64,000 nt of DNA from Bacteroidota bacterium (GCA_030706405.1 JAUZOO010000002.1:449167-513166), one strand, 5' to 3'. Counted from the first letter of the stretch, positions 6,457 through 17,254 are shown. The notes: generated by a model not told the origin, from the letters alone. A program made the numbers and translations.

Positions 6457-7641
6457 CTAATTCTTTTTAGGTTCCACATAAAGAGCCTCATGGGTTTCGG
6501 CCAGAAGGTCGAGGATAGGTATTTCTTTAGGACAACGGCTAAGATCAACCTGGGCAAGTTTTTCGGCAGTCGGAAATGCACCGGCAAACCACGGGTCGTT
6601 TTCGATAAACATATTATAACGGTATTTGCAAAAATCTTCCATATCGTAGCATTTCAGCAAGGTACGAAAACGTAAAACCTCAGGGATATTGATTCCCGAA
6701 GGATCGTTATTCATACAATAACCATCAAAACCGGCATATTTATCAAGTAACCGTTGTTTATCCAACAGAAACTTTATTTCAGCATCTTTCTCCGAAAGCG
6801 GGCTCGAAACGGGAAAAATTCCATCAACCTGGTTAAACGGCGAAGTTGCCGGAAACCCAAAGCTTAAGGTATGGATGGCTGGATTTGACAGACAAAACCG
6901 CGCGTTCCATTGCAAAGGTGTTAAGGGAGCTGTTAAATCTTTTAGTTTCTGTGGAGGCGTAGAGAGTTGCCCCCCTTTATCGTTGGGCGAAATGATAAAA
7001 ACGCCCATATCTTTGGCTTGAGCCAGGTCAATCGCCCCTTTGTTTCGCTGGAAGAAGTAATAATAATGCAGGTTCATAAACTCGAACATATCGGTTTCGA
7101 TGGCCTTGATGATAACTTCGAGCGGACCGTGGGTACTGAAACCAACATGCCCGATAATCCCCTCCTCTTTCATCTTCAAAAGTTCTTCAACCGGCCCGTT
7201 TTTATGACAAGCTTTTTGAAACCGGTCGGCATTATTGAGACCATGCCAGGCATAAAAGTCGAAATAATCGGTTTTGAGCGCTTTGAGCTGGCTCTCTACC
7301 ATGCGGCGGGTTTCTTCGGCGGTAGTGGGCGCACCTTTGGTCATTAAATAATAAGAGTCGCGCTTAAGCTTCAGGATGTCGTTCAGCACAATGCCATAAG
7401 TGTGCTCGCTTTTCATATAGCCATAAGCGGTTTCTATATGATTAATGCCCATCGATAAAGCTGTTTCAACCGTTTTTCGACATTCCTCCAGGGTTTCGTC
7501 CGGAACCTCTTGGCGCGGCGCGTTCCATCCGTGTTTATAACGCATGCCTCCGAGGGTGATTACACTTAACATCTTGTTTGTTTTCCCGAACCGACGATAT
7601 TCCATCCGGGGTTTATACAGGGTTAAATTCTTAAAATCCAT
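6457..7641 (-). CDS. Aldo/keto reductase family protein
   Basis: This 394-residue protein has the aldo/keto reductase TIM barrel: an N-terminal RFGKTNKMLSVITLGG strand, the INHIETAYGY segment with the catalytic Tyr, the Lys in YLMTKGA and the His in FYAWHGLN. The usual active-site Asp is Glu here (HIETAYGY). Relatives in this subgroup often carry a C-terminal cysteine cluster for a 4Fe-4S centre. Here the C-terminal part has scattered Cys residues but no CxxCxxC cluster. A TTG at 7647 is also open, but ATG 7641 is the better start. A TATCTTTG -7 box lies just upstream. The substrate is unknown. Confidence 0.8.
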   Translation of the reverse strand: MDFKNLTLYKPRMEYRRFGKTNKMLSVITLGGMRYKHGWNAPRQEVPDETLEECRKTVETALSMGINHIETAYGYMKSEHTYGIVLNDILKLKRDSYYLMTKGAPTTAEETRRMVESQLKALKTDYFDFYAWHGLNNADRFQKACHKNGPVEELLKMKEEGIIGHVGFSTHGPLEVIIKAIETDMFEFMNLHYYYFFQRNKGAIDLAQAKDMGVFIISPNDKGGQLSTPPQKLKDLTAPLTPLQWNARFCLSNPAIHTLSFGFPATSPFNQVDGIFPVSSPLSEKDAEIKFLLDKQRLLDKYAGFDGYCMNNDPSGINIPEVLRFRTLLKCYDMEDFCKYRYNMFIENDPWFAGAFPTAEKLAQVDLSRCPKEIPILDLLAETHEALYVEPKKN

Positions 7642-7657
7642 TGACAAAAATTTTGCG

Positions 7658-7665
7658 CAAAGATA
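7658..7665 (-). promoter_or_regulatory. Candidate -7 promoter box for the aldo/keto reductase
   Basis: On the minus strand this reads TATCTTTG, a full match to the Bacteroidota TAnnTTTG box. It lies 17 bases before ATG 7641, which would give a very short leader. No convincing -33 TTTG is present. Confidence 0.4.
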
Positions 7666-7901
7666 TTTTTCTTATTTTAATTGTATGTCCCTTTTTATCG
7701 TTTCAATCTTAATAATTATGGCTTCGGTGCTTAACCATCTGGGAAAAAAGGTATCAATGAAGTTTGGTCAAGCACTATTGAGTTTTCAATTTTGGGGAGT
7801 TAACCTGAAAATGCGATTATCATGAGCTTTTCACACATTAGATTATTACTTTTTAGAAATTTGAACTATTTTTACATGCCAAATTTTTTAAACATCATTG
7901 C

Positions 7902-8786
7902 ATGTCCGACACAAGATTTACAGGCACAGGAGTCGCCATTATCACGCCCTTTAACAATGACTTTAGTGTTGACCATCCGGCTCTGGAGCGGGTTGTAGAA
8001 CATTGTATTAAGGGAAAAGTTAATTACATTGTTGTATTGGGTACTACCGGCGAAACGGCCACCCTTTCACAAAGTGAAAAATCCGACGTAATTAATACCG
8101 TAATAAAAGCAACTGCCAAACGTGTTCCTATCGTAGTTGGTATTGGCGGAAACAGCACATCCGAAGTTGTGGAGGGAATTAAAACCACTGATTTGAGCAA
8201 GCTCGACGGTGTGTTATCGGTGGTACCTTATTATAATAAACCCAGCCAGAAAGGTATTTACGAACATTATAAAGCCATTGCGCAGGTTAGCACATTGCCG
8301 GTTATCATATACAATGTTCCAGGACGCACTGTTACCAACATGAATGCGGAAACTGCCGTTTCACTGGCTCACGATTTCAGCAACATTGTTGCCCTTAAAG
8401 AAGCATCGGGAAATATGCAGCAGATTATGGAAATTATGCGCGACAAACCCGACAGTCTTTCATTAATATCTGGTGAGGATGCACTCACCTTCCCAATGAT
8501 TGCCTTGGGTGCTCAAGGGGTTATTTCGGTTGTTGCCAACAGTTGTCCGCTCGATTTCTCCATTATGGTTGAAGAAGCTCTTGGAGGGAATTACCAACTG
8601 GCTAAAAAAATCCATTATTCGATGCTCGAATTTATCAAGGCTCTTTTTGCAGAAGGAAGTCCTGCCGGTGTTAAAGCCGCAATGCATAGTCAGGGACTTA
8701 TCCAGAATGTACTTCGTTTGCCGTTAACTCCGGTGTCGGATGCTCATTATCAAAAACTGGCAGAGCTGGTAAAAAAATCGAAATAA
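7902..8786 (+). CDS. dapA: 4-hydroxy-tetrahydrodipicolinate synthase
   Basis: DapA condenses pyruvate with aspartate semialdehyde, the first committed step of lysine and diaminopimelate synthesis in the cytoplasm. The 294-residue length is typical. Visible family marks are TGVAIITPF at the start, the GTTGE motif (LGTTGETATL, about residues 47-56), the Tyr of YNVPGRT (about 137) and the Schiff-base Lys in IVALKEASGN (about 166). The gene stands alone and ends 20 bases before a strong bidirectional terminator shared with secA. Confidence 0.97.
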   Translation: MSDTRFTGTGVAIITPFNNDFSVDHPALERVVEHCIKGKVNYIVVLGTTGETATLSQSEKSDVINTVIKATAKRVPIVVGIGGNSTSEVVEGIKTTDLSKLDGVLSVVPYYNKPSQKGIYEHYKAIAQVSTLPVIIYNVPGRTVTNMNAETAVSLAHDFSNIVALKEASGNMQQIMEIMRDKPDSLSLISGEDALTFPMIALGAQGVISVVANSCPLDFSIMVEEALGGNYQLAKKIHYSMLEFIKALFAEGSPAGVKAAMHSQGLIQNVLRLPLTPVSDAHYQKLAELVKKSK

Positions 8787-8806
8787 TTTTTTTAAAATAT
8801 TCTCAT

Positions 8807-8837
8807 AAAAAAACCGGGCTATTAACCCGGTTTTTTT
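8807..8837. terminator. Bidirectional terminator between dapA and secA
   Basis: AAAAAAACCGGG (8807-8818) pairs perfectly with CCCGGTTTTTTT (8826-8837) around a 7-base loop. The A-run on one side and the T-run on the other give a U-tail on both strands, so it can end both the plus-strand dapA and minus-strand secA transcripts. Confidence 0.9.
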
Positions 8838-8843
8838 GTTTTA

Positions 8844-11800
8844 TTATTCAACGCCCACTCCGTGGCAGTTTTTAAACTTCTTTCCACTTCCACAAGGACA
8901 AGGATCATTACGACCTACTCGTTTTTCAACTCTCACAGGTTGCGTTTTTTGTTGCTCACGTGTATCTTGTCTCGAAATATCACCTTCTCCGCTGCCACCA
9001 CCACTATGAATTTCCTGTTTACTGGTTTCATATTTGCTCAGGTCAATACGCTTGGGAGCCTGAGCCCGCTGCACCTGATTAGTTTCCTGAACCGGAATCT
9101 GACCTTTAACCAACAATGATACAATATCGTTATTGAATTTTTCAACCATCTGTTTAAACAGTTCGAACGACTCGAATTTATAAATCAAAAGCGGGTCTTT
9201 CTGTTCGTACGATGCGTTCTGTACAGACTGTTTCAATTCATCGAGTTCGCGAAGGTGTTCTTTCCAGGCTTCGTCCATCGTCATAAGAATGGCTGCTTTC
9301 TCAAACGACCTTACAAGTTCGTGACAATGGGTTTCGTATGCTTTTTTAAGATTTACGATAATGTTATAGCCCTTTATTCCATCCGAAATCGGAACGATAA
9401 TATTTTCGTAAACGCCTGCCTGAGTTTCATAAATTTCTTTCATCACTGGCCAAGCTTGTTCAGCCATTTGGTTCGACTTATGTTTATAGGCAGCAATAGC
9501 CGACTGGTAAACATCGTTAACCACTTCGTCCTTATCCATTTTCAGGAAAGTATTCTCATCCATGGCAACTTCCATCGAAAGATGTTTGATCATGGCAAGG
9601 CTGAAACCTTGATAATCATTAGCATCATGATATTCTTCAACAATCTTTTCGATAACATCGTAAATCATGTTGGCAATATCGAGGCTGATACGTTCGCCAT
9701 AAAGGGCATGACGACGTTTGGTATAAATAACTTCGCGCTGCGAGTTCATCACATCGTCGTATTCGAGCAAACGCTTACGAATACCAAAGTTATTTTCTTC
9801 TACCTTACGTTGGGCACGTTCAATAGACTTGGTAATCATCGAGTGCTGAATTACTTCGCCTTCCTTCAAGCCCATGCGGTCCATAAGCCCAGCAATACGG
9901 TCGGAACCAAAAAGACGCATAAGGTCATCTTCAAGAGAAACAAAGAACTGAGATGATCCGGGGTCTCCCTGACGACCAGCACGACCACGCAACTGACGGT
10001 CAACACGGCGTGATTCGTGGCGTTCTGTACCAACGATGGCCAAACCACCAGCTTCACGCACTTTTGGGCTAAGCTTAATGTCGGTACCACGACCAGCCAT
10101 GTTGGTGGCAATAGTTACCGTTCCTTCGTGCCCTGCTTCGGCTACAATTTCAGCTTCGCGCTGGTGCAACTTCGCATTTAATACATTATGTTTTATGCCG
10201 CGAAGTTTAAGCATACGGCTAAGCAGTTCGGAAATTTCAACAGAGGTTGTACCAACCAGAACCGCACGATCCTGGTTTACCAGTGTTACAATTTCTTCAA
10301 TTACTGCATTATATTTTTCACGTTTTGTTTTATAAACCAAGTCCTCGTTATCCTTACGGGAAATAGCACGATTGGTAGGAATAACCACCACGTCGAGTTT
10401 ATAGATGTCCCACAACTCACCTGCTTCGGTTTCGGCAGTACCAGTCATACCGGCAAGTTTATGATACATACGGAAGTAATTCTGAAGGGTAACGGTTGCA
10501 AAAGTTTGTGTAGCAGCTTCTACTTTTACCTTTTCTTTGGCTTCGATTGCCTGATGAAGACCATCAGAATAACGACGACCTTCCATGATACGTCCGGTTT
10601 GTTCGTCAACAATCTTAACCTTATTGTCGATTACCACGTATTCGTCATCTATCTCGAAAAGCGTATAAGCTTTTAATAATTGGTTGATGGTGTGAATACG
10701 TTCCGATTTGATGGCGTAGTCGCGGATAAGCGTTTCCTTACGGGCAACTTTTTCCTGTTTCTCGAGGTTTTGTTTTTCCATCTCAGCAATTTCGCTTCCA
10801 ATATCAGGAAGAATAAAGAAATGCTGATCTTCCGACTTAGCGGTGATAAGGTCAATACCTTTTTCAGTAAGGTCGATAGAATTTTGTTTTTCGTCAATTA
10901 CAAAGAACAGATCATCAGTAGCGATATGCATGTTCTTGTTGTTCTCCTGCATGTAAAAATTTTCGGTTTTATGCAGAAGTTGCTTCATTCCCTGTTCGCT
11001 GAGGAACTTGATAAGGGCTTTATTCTTAGGCAGACCTTTGAACGCACGAAGAAGTAACAGTCCGCCTTTTTCGGTGTCGCCTTTGGCTATAAGGCTTTTG
11101 GCATCGGCCAAAACCTGGTTCACCAATTTACGTTGTACTTCAACCAGAATTTCAACACGAGGTTTGAGCTCGTCGAAAAGCTGGTTTTCGCCTTTGGGTA
11201 CCGGACCGGAAATAATCAACGGGGTACGGGCATCGTCGATTAACACGGAGTCAACTTCATCGACAATGGCATAATGATGTTTGCGCTGAACAAGGTCGAT
11301 GATATCGCCGGCCATGTTATCGCGGAGGTAATCGAAACCAAATTCGTTATTGGTACCAAAAGTAATGTCGGCGAGATAAGCTTGGCGACGAGCTTCGGAG
11401 TTTGGTTCGTGTTTATCGATACAATCAACAGCAAGACCGTGGAACTCGTAAATCGGCCCCATCCACTCGGAGTCACGTTTGGCGAGATAGTCATTCACCG
11501 TTACTACGTGTACACCTTTGCCGGCAAGGGCGTTAAGAAATACGGGAAGCGTAGCCACAAGGGTTTTACCTTCACCGGTAGCCATTTCAGCAATCTTACC
11601 CTGATGCAGAATTACACCACCAAAGAGCTGAACATCGTAATGTACCATGTCCCAGGTAACCCGGTTTCCTCCGGCTATCCAGCTATTTAAGTGGATTGCT
11701 TTATCACCTTCAATTAATACGTTGGCTTTATGAATTGACAGTTGGCGATCGAAATCGGTAGCCGTAACTACTACCCTTTCGTTTTGCTGGAAACGACGGG

Positions 11801-12161
11801 CAGTTTCCTTTACAATAGCAAAAGCATCGGGCAATATTTCGGTAAGAATTTCTTCAATTTTGCGCTCAACTTCTTTCTCGAGTTTATCAACCTGAGTGTA
11901 GATTTTACCCACTTCATCAACCGAAGTTTCGCTGTCTTCAGCTTTGGCCTTTAATTGGGCTATTTCATCTTCTTCAGCACAAATATAGTCGCTGATTTTT
12001 ATTTTAAGCTGCTGAGTACGTCCGCGTAATTCGTCGTTGGAGATGTTAATTATTTCATCATAAGCTAACTTAATCTTATCGACTATAGGCTGGGTTTCCC
12101 GTAAGTCGGTCTGTGCTTTGGTGCCTACAAACCTGGCAAGGATTTTATTGATAATGCTCAT
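8844..12161 (-). CDS. secA: Preprotein translocase ATPase subunit
   Basis: SecA drives export of unfolded preproteins through SecYEG at the inner membrane. The 1105 residues are normal for Bacteroidota, whose SecA carries insertions compared with the roughly 900 of Escherichia coli. Visible marks are Walker A MATGEGKT (193-200), the DEVDS Walker B box (301-305) followed by [26 protein letters not shown], and the [12 protein letters not shown] arginine-finger segment. The C-terminus has the SEC-C zinc site ([18 protein letters not shown]), preceded by a Gly/Ser linker. It is monocistronic, with an inverted repeat and a -7 box in its promoter region and a terminator shared with dapA. Confidence 0.98.
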   Translation of the reverse strand: MSIINKILARFVGTKAQTDLRETQPIVDKIKLAYDEIINISNDELRGRTQQLKIKISDYICAEEDEIAQLKAKAEDSETSVDEVGKIYTQVDKLEKEVERKIEEILTEILPDAFAIVKETARRFQQNERVVVTATDFDRQLSIHKANVLIEGDKAIHLNSWIAGGNRVTWDMVHYDVQLFGGVILHQGKIAEMATGEGKTLVATLPVFLNALAGKGVHVVTVNDYLAKRDSEWMGPIYEFHGLAVDCIDKHEPNSEARRQAYLADITFGTNNEFGFDYLRDNMAGDIIDLVQRKHHYAIVDEVDSVLIDDARTPLIISGPVPKGENQLFDELKPRVEILVEVQRKLVNQVLADAKSLIAKGDTEKGGLLLLRAFKGLPKNKALIKFLSEQGMKQLLHKTENFYMQENNKNMHIATDDLFFVIDEKQNSIDLTEKGIDLITAKSEDQHFFILPDIGSEIAEMEKQNLEKQEKVARKETLIRDYAIKSERIHTINQLLKAYTLFEIDDEYVVIDNKVKIVDEQTGRIMEGRRYSDGLHQAIEAKEKVKVEAATQTFATVTLQNYFRMYHKLAGMTGTAETEAGELWDIYKLDVVVIPTNRAISRKDNEDLVYKTKREKYNAVIEEIVTLVNQDRAVLVGTTSVEISELLSRMLKLRGIKHNVLNAKLHQREAEIVAEAGHEGTVTIATNMAGRGTDIKLSPKVREAGGLAIVGTERHESRRVDRQLRGRAGRQGDPGSSQFFVSLEDDLMRLFGSDRIAGLMDRMGLKEGEVIQHSMITKSIERAQRKVEENNFGIRKRLLEYDDVMNSQREVIYTKRRHALYGERISLDIANMIYDVIEKIVEEYHDANDYQGFSLAMIKHLSMEVAMDENTFLKMDKDEVVNDVYQSAIAAYKHKSNQMAEQAWPVMKEIYETQAGVYENIIVPISDGIKGYNIIVNLKKAYETHCHELVRSFEKAAILMTMDEAWKEHLRELDELKQSVQNASYEQKDPLLIYKFESFELFKQMVEKFNNDIVSLLVKGQIPVQETNQVQRAQAPKRIDLSKYETSKQEIHSGGGSGEGDISRQDTREQQKTQPVRVEKRVGRNDPCPCGSGKKFKNCHGVGVE

Positions 12162-12199
12162 TATGTATGTTTTTTGTACTTTCTAAAAATTATGGTTAG

Positions 12200-12207
12200 C
12201 AAAAATA
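12200..12207 (-). promoter_or_regulatory. Candidate -7 promoter box for secA
   Basis: The minus strand reads TATTTTTG, matching TAnnTTTG, 39 bases before the secA ATG. The likely start of transcription is near 12193, giving a leader of about 32 bases. Confidence 0.4.
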
Positions 12208-12213
12208 GTTTAT

Positions 12214-12237
12214 TTTCGATAAAACTGCCTATCGAAA
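12214..12237. promoter_or_regulatory. Inverted repeat upstream of secA, possible operator
   Basis: TTTCGATA (12214-12221) and TATCGAAA (12230-12237) are perfect 8-bp inverted repeats with an 8-base spacer. They lie directly upstream of the candidate -7 box, where the -33 region is expected. An operator for a dimeric regulator is the simplest reading. Confidence 0.35.
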
Positions 12238-12272
12238 TCGGCTTAATTCAACAAAAAGCATGTTTTATAAAC

Positions 12273-12310
12273 ACAAACACCGGATGAATCTAAGTCCAAC
12301 CGGTGTTTGT
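12273..12310 (-). terminator. Terminator behind the chemoreceptor gene
   Basis: ACAAACACCGG (12273-12283) pairs perfectly with CCGGTGTTTGT (12300-12310) around a 16-base loop. It lies 43 bases after the stop of the minus-strand chemoreceptor gene and before the secA promoter. The T-run on the minus side is weak. Confidence 0.6.
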
Positions 12311-12352
12311 ATTTTATCCTTCAAACAAAAAAATCTATGACCCCAAAATTAC

Positions 12353-13888
12353 TTAAGCCCCCACCTTAAAGTAGCTGACCATCTCCTTTAACTGCTCGGC
12401 CTGGTTGGTCAATTCCTCGGCACTTGCCGCCATTTCTTCGGACATAGCGGCATTTCCCTGCACGGTTTGATTCAGCATCATAATAGCCGAAGATATTTGA
12501 TTTACACTTAGATTTTGCTCAACACAAGAAGCTGAAATATCCTTTACCAACACGGCAGTGCGTTCTATTTCCGGAACAATCGTCAATAATACGTCACCGG
12601 CCTCCTGGGCTATTTTAACCCCTCCTACCGAAACAAGATTAATATCGTGAGCGGCCACAGCACTTCGTTCGGCAAGTTTTCGCACTTCGGAAGCAACTAC
12701 GGCAAAGCCTCGTCCCTGATCTCCAGCCCTGGCAGCTTCAACGGCTGCATTAAGTGCCAGAATGTTGGTTTGAAAAGCAATATCGTTAACAATTTTTATT
12801 TTTTGGGCAATATCATTCATTGCCTGAACTGTTTTCTGGGTTACTTCGCTACCGTTCCGGATATTCTGTGCCGCCTTAATGGCTATTTCTTCGGTTTGCC
12901 TGGCATTAGTTGCGTTTTGTTGAATGCTGGCAGTAATCTCTTCCATTGCCGACGAAACTTCTTCGGCGGCCGAAGCTTGTTCATTAGCACTTTGAGAGGT
13001 TTCCTGCGAAGACGAACTTACATTCTCGCTTGCCACCGTAATATTATCAGCTCCTTCAATACTGGTACTTACAACTTCGTTTAGCTTTTTAACCATGTGC
13101 TCCATAGCCCGACTTAGCTGGCCAATTTCATCCTTACGGGATAAATAGGAATCATTAATATCAACCGTTAAGTTACCCTGTGCTATTTCATCTACAAATG
13201 TCACGCTCTGGTTGATACCTGCCGATATACTGCTTGATATTACAAGCGTCAATATCAAGCTTATGACAATAACACAACAACAAATTAACAGACTAACATT
13301 TTTGCTATGTGATATCTGAGCTAATAAATCCGAAGTTCCCGAATCGATCTTCTCAAAGGCTGTAGTTGAGATACCGCTTACCTTATCATCAATTTTTGTT
13401 GAAATTTGAACCATAGCGGCCAGCGTTTCGCTTAATTCCATTTTTATCTTATCATCCGCGACAGCTGTGGCAGAGTTATCGACAAGGGTGATATATTTAT
13501 TGAGAACGTTTTCATAATCTGAAATTAAATTTTGAATGCTATTAAATGCTTCAACTACTTTATCCCTGTTTTCAAAAGATGAAGATGTTTCGACTATTTG
13601 TTTTATGGACTCTTTGGCCTTAGAAATCTGCTCGTTTCCCTTCTGCAGAGATGCTTTATCGTGACTATAGGTATATTTTATAATATTATAACGTGCTAAC
13701 AACCAATTATTCTGAAGCCCATTGCAAATTTTAGAGATAGGAATATCCTGTTTATTTATTAAGGACGCATCCTCTTTTGACCTAGACAAATAGGAATTTA
13801 TTAAAACCTGTGAAGACAATACTAAAAGAATAATAACTCCAAAGCCAAACCTTAGCTTTGCTTTTAATTTTAAATCTGAAAATTTCAT
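12353..13888 (-). CDS. Methyl-accepting chemotaxis protein
   Basis: This 511-residue transmembrane receptor has a first membrane segment at about residues 11-29, a helical periplasmic domain of four-helix-bundle type (about 30-190), a second membrane segment ([18 protein letters not shown]), a HAMP domain and a cytoplasmic signalling domain. The hairpin tip ([24 protein letters not shown]) and the following [18 protein letters not shown] are near-invariant in the family. ATG 13888 ([14 protein letters not shown]) is preferred over upstream codons because it places the first membrane helix normally. No cheA, cheW or other chemotaxis gene lies nearby. The ligand is unknown. Confidence 0.93.
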   Translation of the reverse strand: MKFSDLKLKAKLRFGFGVIILLVLSSQVLINSYLSRSKEDASLINKQDIPISKICNGLQNNWLLARYNIIKYTYSHDKASLQKGNEQISKAKESIKQIVETSSSFENRDKVVEAFNSIQNLISDYENVLNKYITLVDNSATAVADDKIKMELSETLAAMVQISTKIDDKVSGISTTAFEKIDSGTSDLLAQISHSKNVSLLICCCVIVISLILTLVISSSISAGINQSVTFVDEIAQGNLTVDINDSYLSRKDEIGQLSRAMEHMVKKLNEVVSTSIEGADNITVASENVSSSSQETSQSANEQASAAEEVSSAMEEITASIQQNATNARQTEEIAIKAAQNIRNGSEVTQKTVQAMNDIAQKIKIVNDIAFQTNILALNAAVEAARAGDQGRGFAVVASEVRKLAERSAVAAHDINLVSVGGVKIAQEAGDVLLTIVPEIERTAVLVKDISASCVEQNLSVNQISSAIMMLNQTVQGNAAMSEEMAASAEELTNQAEQLKEMVSYFKVGA

Positions 13889-14188
13889 AAAATATAGATT
13901 TGTAATAAAAATTAAATCCATCCCCTGAGGCATTGATAACCTCTTAACCATTTAAGTCTTTAATCCTCTGAATCCATCAAATAAATTCGACCATACATTG
14001 TTTAACAATCAGGGAACCCATATTTGACAATGGTTTGATTTTAGACTTTATGATTTAGATACAAATCTATTCATGTGGTTTAATTTCATCTAACAAAATA
14101 TATACATAATTAAAATTTAAGTTCAAATCCCTGTTTTTTGTCTATAAACCGGAATAGGAATAATGTTGGAAAAATTGTACTGGAAGAC
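13889..14188. other. Intergenic region upstream of the chemoreceptor gene
   Basis: The region must contain the promoter of the minus-strand chemoreceptor gene. CAAATCTA at 14062-14069 reads TAGATTTG on the minus strand and could be a -7 box. No gene, RNA or strong hairpin was recognised. Confidence 0.35.
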
Positions 14189-14989
14189 TTAATCTCCAGG
14201 GATTCCGGCCGGGTTAAACCAGTCGAAAGTGCTTTCTTTATAAGGGGTTAAACCTACCAGCCATGCAGTAAGGCGGTCTATTTTCAGATTGTTGATATCA
14301 TAACTTCCTTCGCGCATAACGTCATGCGGGAATAGTTCCCAAGCGCGATTGGCCCGTTCGAGGGTTTTAGCACCATCCTTATATAAATCCCAGGCACCAA
14401 ACAAGTGAAGGATTTCATGCGCAATGGTGGCTGGCAAAAGCTCTACGCCTTTATAATAACGGTAAACACAGCATCCTTCTACAAAATACTTGTTTTTGTT
14501 CATGCCCGTATGGAAAGGTACAGCATACGAACGCCCCTTTGTATTGGCATAAATAATTACCAGCGAATTATCACAATCGGAGTAGGTATTTTTAAGTCTT
14601 TCCTGAAAATCGGCAGGAGATTTATACCCGGCCTTAGTTAATATATAATTTACCCAGTCTACGCGGCCTTCGTGCTCTTTGTTGCTAATAATTTCATCAA
14701 CAACCATGTCGGTTTTAACTCCATAAAAACCGTTCAGAAACGAAAGTTGTACGCCATACTCCTTGGCCTGTTTTACAAGCCAGTCTTGTGCCAAAATTTG
14801 ACGCGAAATCAATTTAATTTTATCGTCATACGTCCATTTTTCTTTGGGGGTAGTGACAAACACCGACAGGATATAGACTTTTCCTCCCAAAGAAAGGGCA
14901 CTTCCAGCCCTCCAACGTTCAAGGTTTTGAGAAAACAAGGAAAAGGACGTCAATATAGCAAGACTGAGGATAACTAATTTTCGTATCAT
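14189..14989 (-). CDS. Secreted zinc metallopeptidase-like protein
   Basis: This 266-residue protein has a signal peptide (SFSLFSQ, cleaved near residue 20) and one compact domain. The segment HEILHLFGAWD (191-201) has the HExxHxxGxxD arrangement, giving two His and a further Asp as possible zinc ligands, with Glu192 as catalytic base. This is typical of metzincin-like peptidases, and the Tyr-rich end may supply the substrate-side residue. I cannot place it in a named peptidase family. It is likely periplasmic or secreted. It is monocistronic and lies next to the gene for a second, unrelated zinc peptidase. Confidence 0.75.
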   Translation of the reverse strand: MIRKLVILSLAILTSFSLFSQNLERWRAGSALSLGGKVYILSVFVTTPKEKWTYDDKIKLISRQILAQDWLVKQAKEYGVQLSFLNGFYGVKTDMVVDEIISNKEHEGRVDWVNYILTKAGYKSPADFQERLKNTYSDCDNSLVIIYANTKGRSYAVPFHTGMNKNKYFVEGCCVYRYYKGVELLPATIAHEILHLFGAWDLYKDGAKTLERANRAWELFPHDVMREGSYDINNLKIDRLTAWLVGLTPYKESTFDWFNPAGIPGD

Positions 14990-15208
14990 TGAATTAACAG
15001 GACAATTTAGAGGGTTTGCAGGTGCAAAATATTTATTTTATACAAAACGTGCAACGGTAGTTTACAAATTTTTAACAAAGCTACTTTTTCCCAAATCATT
15101 GCCATTGCCGTCAACTAAGGCAATGGTAATGATTTGGGGAAAACAACCAAATTTGGATTCTTTATTTATATTACCTTAATAGAGAATAGGCGTAAAATAC
15201 ACCATCTT

Positions 15209-17254
15209 TTACCATATTTTAACCTTCAGGCTGTCAGGTCTCCACATGGCATCGCCCTTTTTGACACCAAAAGCGGCATAAAACTCGGGCATGTTGGATA
15301 ATGGCCCGATAACCCTATACTTGGCCGGTGAATGTTCGTCGCTGTGTACCTGATTGGCTACAGCTTCGGGACGCTGGTTTAACATCCAGGCCATAGCATA
15401 ACCAAGAAAAAAACGTTTTACGGGCGATAATCCCGCAATAGGCTTACCTTCGGTGTACTGACGGGTTTTTAAAAATGCCTCGTACCCCATTATAATACCT
15501 CCCAGGTCGGCAATATTTTCACCCTGAGTGAGTTCGCCATTAATGTGCAGGCTATCCACGGCTATATAATTATTAAATTGGGCAACAATCCTTTTGGTTT
15601 TGGCATAAAACTTCGCGCTGTCGCTGTTTGTCCACCAGTTGTTAAGGTTTCCGAACTTATCGTATTTGCAACCCTGATCGTCGAAACCATGTGTCATTTC
15701 GTGACCAAAGGTCGAGCCCCCGATAATTGAATAAAGCAGTGCATCGTCGGCCATCCGGCGTTCATAACCCGGAACAAGGATGTTACAGCCGGGAACTACA
15801 ATCTCGTTGTTCGAAGGATTATAATAAGCATTGTACGTTTGCGGTTCCATATTCCATTCGGTACGGTCTACGGGCTTGGCATATTTCGATATCATATAAT
15901 TAAACTCCCATTTGTTGGCATTCATCACATTTTTAACGTACGATGCCCGGCTAACTTCCAATGTCGTCATATCTTTCCACTTGTTTGGATAACCAACCTT
16001 CATAATCATAGCATTGAGTTTCTCCAAAGCTTTCTTTTTGGTAACATCACTCATCCAATCGAGTTTTCTAATGTGATCGGCATAAATACCTTTCACGGCA
16101 TTGCCTATTTCAAGGAGCTTTTCTTTCGTTCCTTTGGGAAGATATTCCTGAACATATACCTGGCCGATTAATTCGCCCAGAGAATTATCCGTTTGGGTAA
16201 CTACACGCTTCCAGCGGGGCTTGGGTTCCTTGACACCGCGAAGAGTGGCTGCATAAAAATTGAATGACTCTTTATAGGTTTTGTCATCCATGTAATTGGC
16301 AAGACCGTTGAGCAAATGAAATTTCAAATAATTTTTCCATTCATTGAGCGGATACGATTTCAAAAACATGTTTAAGGCTTCCAAATATTCGGGTTGGCCC
16401 ACAATCACTGTATCGGGTTTGTGTAACCCAGCACTTTCGGTAAAAAGATCCCAGTTGAGATTTGAAACGGAAACCTTTAAGCGGGCAAACGACATTTTAT
16501 GATAATTCTTTAAAGGATCGCGAAGGTCCTCCCGTTTACGCGACACTTTAGCCAAGCCGGTTTCGAGTTTCATCAGGTTTTGGGCAGCCATTTGAGCATC
16601 GGAAGATTTATAGCCCATAATTTCGAACATATTTTCCACGTAGGTTACAAACTTTTCCCGTATGTTTTTTGAACGCGCATCTGTATCGAAATAATAGCTG
16701 CGGTCGGGCAGGCTTAATCCGCCCTGAGCTATAAACACCGCATTTTTGCTGCTTATTCTGTCATCCTGCCCTACGCCAAAGCCAAATAAAGGTGATCCGG
16801 CAACGGTATGGATATAGGCAGCAGTTTTAACCACTCCATTCAAATCGGTTATCTGGTCTATCTGGTCAAAATCGGATTTTAAGTCGGAGATTCCTTTCTT
16901 ATTAAGCAACACACTATCCATTCCCGAGAAGAAGAAGTCGCCTATTTTCTGCTTGTTGCTTCCTTTGGCACTGGTTATGCTTGCCGACGATTTGCACAAA
17001 TTAAGAATCTGTGCATTAATGGTATCCTGTATCAACTGGAATATTCCGTTTTGTTGTTCGCTGGCAGGTATGGGATGTTGTTTAAACCATCTTCCATTGG
17101 CAAACTCAAAAAAATCGTTGCCTGCTTTTTGAGCCGAATCGATATGAGAGGCAAGGGCATCGTGTTCCTGTCCGTTGTTCTGATTGGCACAGGAGCATAT
17201 GGTAATCGATAGTCCAAGGGTTACAATAAGTTGTGAGAAAGATATAGGTTTCAC
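15209..17254 (-). CDS. M13-family zinc endopeptidase, lipoprotein (PepO/neprilysin type)
   Basis: About 681 residues, the usual size of PepO-type peptidases. A signal peptide with lipobox (TICSCANQ) anchors it in the envelope. The N-terminal M13 domain contains DDRISSKNAVFIAQGG and GLSLPDRSYY. The catalytic domain has the NAYYNPSNNEIVVP substrate-binding segment, the zinc motif HEMTH near residue 518 (GHEMTHGFDDQG), the third ligand in GENIADLGG, and a C-terminal part with HSPAKYRVIGPLSN. These enzymes cut short peptides. I chose GTG 17254 as start; TTG 17263 is the alternative, and no ATG is well placed. Confidence 0.95.
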   Translation of the reverse strand: MKPISFSQLIVTLGLSITICSCANQNNGQEHDALASHIDSAQKAGNDFFEFANGRWFKQHPIPASEQQNGIFQLIQDTINAQILNLCKSSASITSAKGSNKQKIGDFFFSGMDSVLLNKKGISDLKSDFDQIDQITDLNGVVKTAAYIHTVAGSPLFGFGVGQDDRISSKNAVFIAQGGLSLPDRSYYFDTDARSKNIREKFVTYVENMFEIMGYKSSDAQMAAQNLMKLETGLAKVSRKREDLRDPLKNYHKMSFARLKVSVSNLNWDLFTESAGLHKPDTVIVGQPEYLEALNMFLKSYPLNEWKNYLKFHLLNGLANYMDDKTYKESFNFYAATLRGVKEPKPRWKRVVTQTDNSLGELIGQVYVQEYLPKGTKEKLLEIGNAVKGIYADHIRKLDWMSDVTKKKALEKLNAMIMKVGYPNKWKDMTTLEVSRASYVKNVMNANKWEFNYMISKYAKPVDRTEWNMEPQTYNAYYNPSNNEIVVPGCNILVPGYERRMADDALLYSIIGGSTFGHEMTHGFDDQGCKYDKFGNLNNWWTNSDSAKFYAKTKRIVAQFNNYIAVDSLHINGELTQGENIADLGGIIMGYEAFLKTRQYTEGKPIAGLSPVKRFFLGYAMAWMLNQRPEAVANQVHSDEHSPAKYRVIGPLSNMPEFYAAFGVKKGDAMWRPDSLKVKIW

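Noticed and set aside
8807-8837. Small RNA gene at the dapA-secA junction
   Set aside because: The short perfect hairpin with A- and T-runs is fully explained as a bidirectional terminator.
9255-9956. Long plus-strand open frame of 233 codons opposite secA
   Set aside because: It is antisense to a fully conserved secA, has no family features, and its composition follows the codon pattern of the other strand.
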